Source: Bradyrhizobium sp. 195 (lineage in GTDB: Bacteria; Pseudomonadota; Alphaproteobacteria; Rhizobiales; Xanthobacteraceae). Taken from it: a DNA stretch of 64,000 nt. Shown piece by piece: positions 59,940 to 64,000 of this stretch. The position numbers and the translations under genes are program-made. Position 1 is the first letter of the stretch, and each line of letters opens with the position of its first letter. The stretch spans positions 7,484,501 through 7,548,500 of the forward strand of contig NZ_CP082161.1 of NCBI RefSeq assembly GCF_023101665.1, in the 5' to 3' direction. The notes beneath the pieces were generated by a model that worked only from the letters and a program-made list of their open reading frames with translations, did no database searches and was not told where the DNA came from.

Positions 59940-61280
59940 ATGTGGCAACGGCTCTCGTTCAGAACGCAACTGTTTCTTCCGCTCGGCGCGAGCTTTCTCG
60001 CAGCCCTGATCCTGGGCGGGGTGCTGCTCCAGATATTCGCAACCAGCCAGCTGGCCGACGAAAACGAGCCCGCTCGACGTTCGACCCGAACGATCGCCAC
60101 CGCACTCAACAACACTTTGCGCGCGTCGGACAATCCGCAGAAGATGCTTGACGCCTTTGTCCAATCCTTGACCACCTCCTCGGACATCCAATTCCGTTCC
60201 GCGGAAGGCGCGCCCGTGCGTTCGCCAAGGAACGATACGCGCAACCTGCAAGGGGTGCCGCAGTGGTTCGTCAACCTGCTTATGGTACCGGGCACGGACG
60301 TTGCGGCCCCGGTGCTGATCGATGGCAGACGTATCGGCGATATCGTGTTCCTGCCGGACCTCACGGCCGACCTGTTCGAGAAATGGATCGGCTTGCTGGC
60401 CCTGACCAGCCTCGTCGCCGTGCTGACGGTGCTCACTGGAATCATCGCCTACGTCTTCGCGGGATCTGCCCTGCGTCCCCTGCAGCAGCTCGGTGAGGGC
60501 CTGACGCGGATGCGGCGTGGCGACTACGCAAAGCCGATCCCGGTCGCAGGGCCGCCGGAGGTTCGGCAGAGTTGTGCGGAGGCAAATGCGCTGGCTGCCA
60601 CGCTTGCGCAATTCAGCCAGGACAATCGCGATCTGATGCACCGCCTGGTGTCGCTCCAGGACGACGAGCGGCGCGATCTCGCCCGCGAATTGCACGACGA
60701 GCTCGGACCGCTGCTGTTCAGCATCCGCGCCGGTACGATCGCGCTGATCGAAGCCTCGCCGCCGGTGGGAAATCTCGGCAACTCGGCACAGCAGGTACTG
60801 CAATCGGTCGAGGCGCTCCAGCAGACCAACCGCCGCATCCTCGACCGACTGCGGCCGCTCTACATCGAGGAGCTGGGCCTTGCGACCAGCGTGCAGACGC
60901 TGCTCCGGAACTTTCGCAAGCAGGCACCGCATATCGTCCTGACGGATACGATCGATCCAGATCTCAACGTGATCGACGGGCCGTTGGCTCGGACCATCTA
61001 TCGGGTGATCCAGGAGGCACTGACCAACGTGCTGCGCCACGCCAAGGCCAGCAGCGCCCATGTCCAGGCGACCGTCAGCGGCGAGGCGCTCATCGTCGAG
61101 ATCTCCGACGACGGCGGCGGCTTTCCCGCCGACAATGTCTTCGGCCGTGGCCTGACCGGCATGCATGAGCGCGTGCGCGCGCTCAGCGGATCGTTGTCAC
61201 TGCTGCGCGTGGATGAGCGAACCTATGTACGCTGCCGCCTTCCGGCCGAACCGGCACGCGAGGTGCCGGTCGGCGGCTAG
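59940..61280 (+). CDS. Sensor histidine kinase (HAMP, HisKA_3)
   Basis: 446 residues from ATG 59940; ATG 59919 is an alternative adding seven. Transmembrane helices at about 13-32 and 150-172 enclose a periplasmic sensor of some 115 residues. HAMP follows ('GSALRPLQQLGEGLTRMRRG'), then 'LQDDERRDLARELHDELGPL' with the phospho-accepting His, the N-box 'IYRVIQEALTNVLRHAKASS', and 'DDGGGFP' plus 'GRGLTGMHERVRALSG'. NarX/UhpB-like kinase, partner of the divergent regulator. Its TAG overlaps the stop of the convergent SnoaL-like gene. Confidence 0.92.
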   Translation: MWQRLSFRTQLFLPLGASFLAALILGGVLLQIFATSQLADENEPARRSTRTIATALNNTLRASDNPQKMLDAFVQSLTTSSDIQFRSAEGAPVRSPRNDTRNLQGVPQWFVNLLMVPGTDVAAPVLIDGRRIGDIVFLPDLTADLFEKWIGLLALTSLVAVLTVLTGIIAYVFAGSALRPLQQLGEGLTRMRRGDYAKPIPVAGPPEVRQSCAEANALAATLAQFSQDNRDLMHRLVSLQDDERRDLARELHDELGPLLFSIRAGTIALIEASPPVGNLGNSAQQVLQSVEALQQTNRRILDRLRPLYIEELGLATSVQTLLRNFRKQAPHIVLTDTIDPDLNVIDGPLARTIYRVIQEALTNVLRHAKASSAHVQATVSGEALIVEISDDGGGFPADNVFGRGLTGMHERVRALSGSLSLLRVDERTYVRCRLPAEPAREVPVGG

Positions 61281-61645
61281 CATGCACAACAGCCGTCGTG
61301 CGCGTTCTGTCGCGCCGGCTCGCACAGCGTGCTGCGGATCTTGCCTTCCGGGCTGAAGCGAAACGAGGCGCGAATGCGCAGCGTGCCGGCGACGGAATAT
61401 TCGAGATCGACGCCATGGGGCACGGGGCCGATCTCCTCCAGCCCGAAACCCGCCAAGGAGAAGGCACTGAGCCGCGGCTGCCAATAGGCTTCGAGCTCGC
61501 TGCGGCCGTGATAGCGCTGCGCGCCGTTACACGTGCATTCGACCTGGGCGTCGTCCGCATAGAGGTCGAGCAACGTCGTGAGGTCGCCCTTCCGGCAGGC
61601 GTCCACCCAGTCGACGACAATTCCCATCTGATCGAAATCGCTCAC
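61277..61645 (-). CDS. SnoaL-like protein
   Basis: 122 residues from GTG 61645, chosen for AGGA just upstream. 'MGIVVDWVDACRKGDLTTLL' and 'DLYADDAQVECTCNGAQRYH' followed by 'RSELEAYWQPRLSAFSLAG' and later strands ('GTLRIRASFRFSPEGKIRST') fit the SnoaL/NTF2 cone fold. Six cysteines including a terminal 'HDGCCAC' are unusual for the family. Its stop (CTA 61277-61279 on plus) overlaps the kinase stop. Function unknown. Confidence 0.65.
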   Translation of the reverse strand: MSDFDQMGIVVDWVDACRKGDLTTLLDLYADDAQVECTCNGAQRYHGRSELEAYWQPRLSAFSLAGFGLEEIGPVPHGVDLEYSVAGTLRIRASFRFSPEGKIRSTLCEPARQNAHDGCCAC

Positions 61646-61762
61646 GCCGGAATCCTGTCTGCCGCGGGAAACCACCGGCGGCTTAGGACCACACTCGTGA
61701 ATGTGCACTGAATAATAAACCCCGGGCGATACCGGGTTCCCCCCTTGGGGACCTTCGACGGC

Positions 61763-62515
61763 TCAGCTCTGCCGCCGGCCTCTTGCCCACACGGCGAAAG
61801 CGATCAGCACGGCGCCTGCGAGCGTGAACCAGGTGATGGCATATTGCAGGTGATCGTCCTTCAGATGCACGTCCAGCGGGCCCGGGCGCGGAATGCCGTT
61901 CTCGGGCGCCGGCTGCTCGAGGTCGACATAGAACGGCGCAACCGCGCCCCAGCCGAGCGCGCCTGCGATTGCCAGATGATCGCGCACGAACCAGAGCCGC
62001 TTGTCGCGATTCTCTGCCGGCGTCAGCCAGCCGGACGGCTCGGGAAAGCGCAGATAACCGGTGAGCATGACCGGCTGCCCAGTGACAAGCTTCTTCACCG
62101 CGCGGTCCTCGACGCTGCGGTCCTGCATCGTGTTCTCGACGAAGCCCGCATCGATCACGACCGTCTCGCCGCTGGGAAGCCGCGCCGGCAGGAACGCCCA
62201 GGTGCCCGGGCCGGAGGCGTCCCTGCGCACCGCCGAGCCGGAGGAATAGACCATCGCATCGGGCAGCGCTGCGTAAGCCGCGGTGAAGCTGACTCGGCGG
62301 AATTCATCGCGCGCGGGATTGAGTGCAGCCCATTGCGCCGGCGGCGGCAGCGCGACGGGCGCCTCCGCCAGACGCTCGGTGAGCGCCGCGACCAGCTCGT
62401 GCTTGGCGATCCGGCGCTGCAATTGCCAGACGCCGAGAGCGACGAAGACGGCTGTCAGGAACAGCGTGAACAGCGCGAAGCCGGCCACGCGGGGCGTGCG
62501 CGCAGTCTCGTTCAT
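61763..62515 (-). CDS. surf1: SURF1-family cytochrome oxidase assembly protein
   Basis: 250 residues from ATG 62515 (ATGA overlap with the DUF983 gene). Two transmembrane helices, one at each end ('VAGFALFTLFLTAVFVALGV' and 'YAITWFTLAGAVLIAFAVWA'), flank the periplasmic domain. 'LGVWQLQRRIAKHELV', 'VIDAGFV' and 'NHLQYAITWF'-type C-terminal residues ('KDDHLQYAITWF') are SURF1 hallmarks. Helps insert heme a into subunit I. The long open frame upstream is a shadow. Confidence 0.92.
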   Translation of the reverse strand: MNETARTPRVAGFALFTLFLTAVFVALGVWQLQRRIAKHELVAALTERLAEAPVALPPPAQWAALNPARDEFRRVSFTAAYAALPDAMVYSSGSAVRRDASGPGTWAFLPARLPSGETVVIDAGFVENTMQDRSVEDRAVKKLVTGQPVMLTGYLRFPEPSGWLTPAENRDKRLWFVRDHLAIAGALGWGAVAPFYVDLEQPAPENGIPRPGPLDVHLKDDHLQYAITWFTLAGAVLIAFAVWARGRRQS

Positions 62516-62913
62516 TTCGCGCGGTCGACCAACCGGCCCGGTGTCGCCTTGTGGTGGAATTGCAGCGCGATCAACAGCGACTTCATCGCACGCAGCGGCA
62601 AGAGCGTGGTGGCCAGGATCAGTGGCAACCACAGCGCCGCATGCAGCCAGTATGGCGGCTGGTACTTGACCTCGACGATGAGTGCGGCCGCAACAACGAT
62701 CCCACCGGCCAGCATGATGATGAAGATCGCCGGACCGTCGCCGGTATCGATGAAGGCGAAGTCGAGACCGCAGCGGTCGCAGGCCGGCGCGAGCGTCAGG
62801 AAGCCCGCATAGAGCTTGCCCTGGCCGCAGCGCGGGCATCTGCAGGCAAGCCCGCGCAGCGCGCTTTGCAGAACGGTGGTTTCGGGCTCGGGTTTGCCGG
62901 CGGTGTCGTTCAT
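62512..62913 (-). CDS. DUF983 membrane protein
   Basis: 133 residues from ATG 62913. Zinc-ribbon-like N-terminus 'CRCPRCGQGKLYAGFLTLAP' then 'ACDRCGLDFAFIDTGDGPAI' (C-x-x-C twice), followed by two transmembrane helices ('IFIIMLAGGIVVAAALIVEV', 'WLHAALWLPLILATTLLPLR'). DUF983 genes are regularly found between coxC and surf1 in alphaproteobacteria, which suggests a role in oxidase assembly, still unproven. Coupled to surf1. Confidence 0.9.
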   Translation of the reverse strand: MNDTAGKPEPETTVLQSALRGLACRCPRCGQGKLYAGFLTLAPACDRCGLDFAFIDTGDGPAIFIIMLAGGIVVAAALIVEVKYQPPYWLHAALWLPLILATTLLPLRAMKSLLIALQFHHKATPGRLVDRAK

Positions 62914-62959
62914 GATGGCGGACTCTATCACAGTTTCGGCGAAGCCTCCGGCGGCCCAA

Positions 62960-62990
62960 AAGCGAAAGGGCGGCCCTGCGGCCGCCCTTT
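62960..62990 (-). terminator. Terminator after coxC (minus strand)
   Basis: Stem AAAGGGCGGCC (62965-62975) with GGCCGCCCTTT (62980-62990), loop CTGC; on the minus strand it is followed by CGCTTTT. Lies 20 bases after the coxC stop, so DUF983-surf1 may need read-through or its own promoter. Confidence 0.7.
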
Positions 62991-63009
62991 CTGATCTCAT
63001 CGTCGCGGC

Positions 63010-63906
63010 TCAGTGCGCGCCGTGGGCCATGGTCTCGGCGCCGTGTCCCCAGACGTAGATGCAGAGGAACAGGAACAGCCAGACCACGTCGACGAAGTGC
63101 CAGTACCAGGCGGCGAACTCGAAGCCGAGATGCTGCGTCGGCGTGAAGTGGCCCGCATAGGCGCGGATCAGACACACCAGCAGGAAAATGGTGCCGACCA
63201 GCACGTGGAAGCCGTGGAAGCCGGTCGCCATGAAGAAGGTCGCGCCATAGACGTTGCCGCCGAACGAGAACGCCGCGTGGCTGTACTCATAGGCCTGCAC
63301 GCAGGTGAAGAGCGCGCCGAGCACGACGGTGAGGATCAGGCCATACTTCAGACCCTGGCGATCGTTCTCGAGCAGCGCGTGGTGCGCCCAGGTCACGGTG
63401 GTGCCCGAGGTCAGCAGGATCAGCGTATTCAGGAGCGGCAGGTGCCAGGGATCGAAAGTCTCGATGCCCTTCGGCGGCCAGGTGCCCGGCACGGCGCAGG
63501 CGCCGGCCTGAGTGCCGAGGCCGCAGCCGAACACGGCATCGCGGGTGGCGTGGACGGCGTCGGCCGGAAACAGCGCCGCGTTGAAATAGGCCCAGAACCA
63601 GGCGACGAAGAACATCACCTCGGAGGCGATGAACAGGATCATGCCGTAGCGGTGATGCAGCTGCACGACGCGGGTGTGGTCGCCCCTGTACTGGGCTTCC
63701 TTGATCACGTCGCCCCACCAGCTCGCCATGGTGTAGAGCACGCCCACGGTGCCGACGCCGAACACGATCGGCGCGGCCGAGAACATGTGGTGCATCCAGG
63801 CGATCGCGCCGACCGCCATGATGAAGGCCGAGAGCGAACCGACCGCCGGCCACGGAGAGGGATCGACCAGGTGATAGTCGTGATGCTTGGTGTGCGCCGT
63901 TGCCAT
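63010..63906 (-). CDS. coxC: Cytochrome c oxidase subunit III
   Basis: 298 residues, seven transmembrane helices. '[20 protein letters not shown]' is the standard N-terminus, and '[20 protein letters not shown]', '[20 protein letters not shown]', '[20 protein letters not shown]', '[20 protein letters not shown]' and '[20 protein letters not shown]' are subunit III motifs. Contains a Cys-bearing loop ('[20 protein letters not shown]') typical of alphaproteobacterial aa3 oxidases. ATG 63906 follows GAGAGAGACC. First complete gene of the leftward oxidase group. Confidence 0.97.
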   Translation of the reverse strand: MATAHTKHHDYHLVDPSPWPAVGSLSAFIMAVGAIAWMHHMFSAAPIVFGVGTVGVLYTMASWWGDVIKEAQYRGDHTRVVQLHHRYGMILFIASEVMFFVAWFWAYFNAALFPADAVHATRDAVFGCGLGTQAGACAVPGTWPPKGIETFDPWHLPLLNTLILLTSGTTVTWAHHALLENDRQGLKYGLILTVVLGALFTCVQAYEYSHAAFSFGGNVYGATFFMATGFHGFHVLVGTIFLLVCLIRAYAGHFTPTQHLGFEFAAWYWHFVDVVWLFLFLCIYVWGHGAETMAHGAH

Positions 63907-64000
63907 TTGCGGTCTCTCTCCTCAATCCCGTGCCTATGAGGCACTTATCCCCTCGTTTCCGACCTCCCGAGCGCGAGCCCGGCGATCAGAGATTTCCCTT
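63907..64000. other. Upstream of coxC to window end
   Basis: 94 bases with no gene visible; it should hold leader or intergenic sequence towards the next oxidase assembly gene beyond the window. Confidence 0.4.

Noticed and set aside
61763..63175. 470-codon frame containing SURF1
   Set aside because: Only the last 250 codons are SURF1-like; the upstream part is antiphase to DUF983 and coxC, and ATG 62515 overlaps the DUF983 stop as expected for a coupled start.
1..64000. CRISPR array, rRNA genes, classical insertion sequence
   Set aside because: No regularly spaced repeats, no rRNA sequence and no transposase frame were seen; the repeats present are dispersed and intergenic.

Overview
The window is high-GC alphaproteobacterial DNA, most likely from Bradyrhizobium or a close relative. 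The 409-residue 5-aminolevulinate synthase looks, from memory, nearly identical to Bradyrhizobium japonicum HemA. The F0 ATP synthase operon has the split b/b' layout of this class, FixK-type TTGAT-N4-ATCAA boxes are present, and several intergenic repeat families typical of Bradyrhizobium recur. No database search was possible, so the taxonomy and all family names come from reading the sequences.

Layout. 0-8.3 kb: end of a PDZ protease-type gene, a 5'-truncated membrane-protein gene, an esterase, a DsbA-like protein, two hotdog thioesterases divergent from a TetR regulator over a twin operator, small secreted proteins including a PsiF-like one, an AbrB-type membrane protein, DsbB and tRNA-Leu(CAA). 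8.3-11.1 kb: repeat-rich, partly lower-GC DNA with small hypotheticals and an orphan ABC-type binding protein. 11.4-18.6 kb: a LuxR-type regulator/kinase pair, small cysteine-containing secreted proteins, a GFA-family protein, an MddA-like methyltransferase divergent from a winged-helix/TolB/TPR regulator, and an Irr-like Fur protein. 19-24.2 kb: a complete peptide-type ABC transporter operon. 24.5-36.8 kb: small proteins, an AEC transporter, an outer-membrane beta-barrel, a chemoreceptor, an MBL hydrolase, hemA, and a symporter-fused hybrid histidine kinase.

36.8-42.2 kb is an accessory stretch: two repeat elements, lower-GC genes (a Tat-exported MBL protein, a SnoaL-like protein, hypotheticals), a minimal tyrosine recombinase and gene debris. 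42.2-48.1 kb holds an apparent ohr, alpha/beta-hydrolase and cytochrome P460 operon, divergent from a 946-residue winged-helix/ATPase/TPR regulator, then an orphan response regulator. 48.4-64 kb is mostly core: an MHS-type transporter, YjbQ, atpI-atpB-atpE-atpF'-atpF, a GNAT enzyme, an M16 peptidase and threonine synthase, a divergent two-component pair, SURF1, DUF983 and cytochrome oxidase subunit III.

How the parts relate. Two large one-component regulators with OmpR/CadC-type DNA-binding heads each sit divergent from a redox or sulfur enzyme, over direct repeats spaced by whole helical turns. Heme and oxygen form a second theme: hemA and the Irr-like gene each have a perfect FixK-type box upstream, and the oxidase assembly genes lie at the right end. 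Seven kinds of intergenic inverted repeat account for most of the longer gaps.
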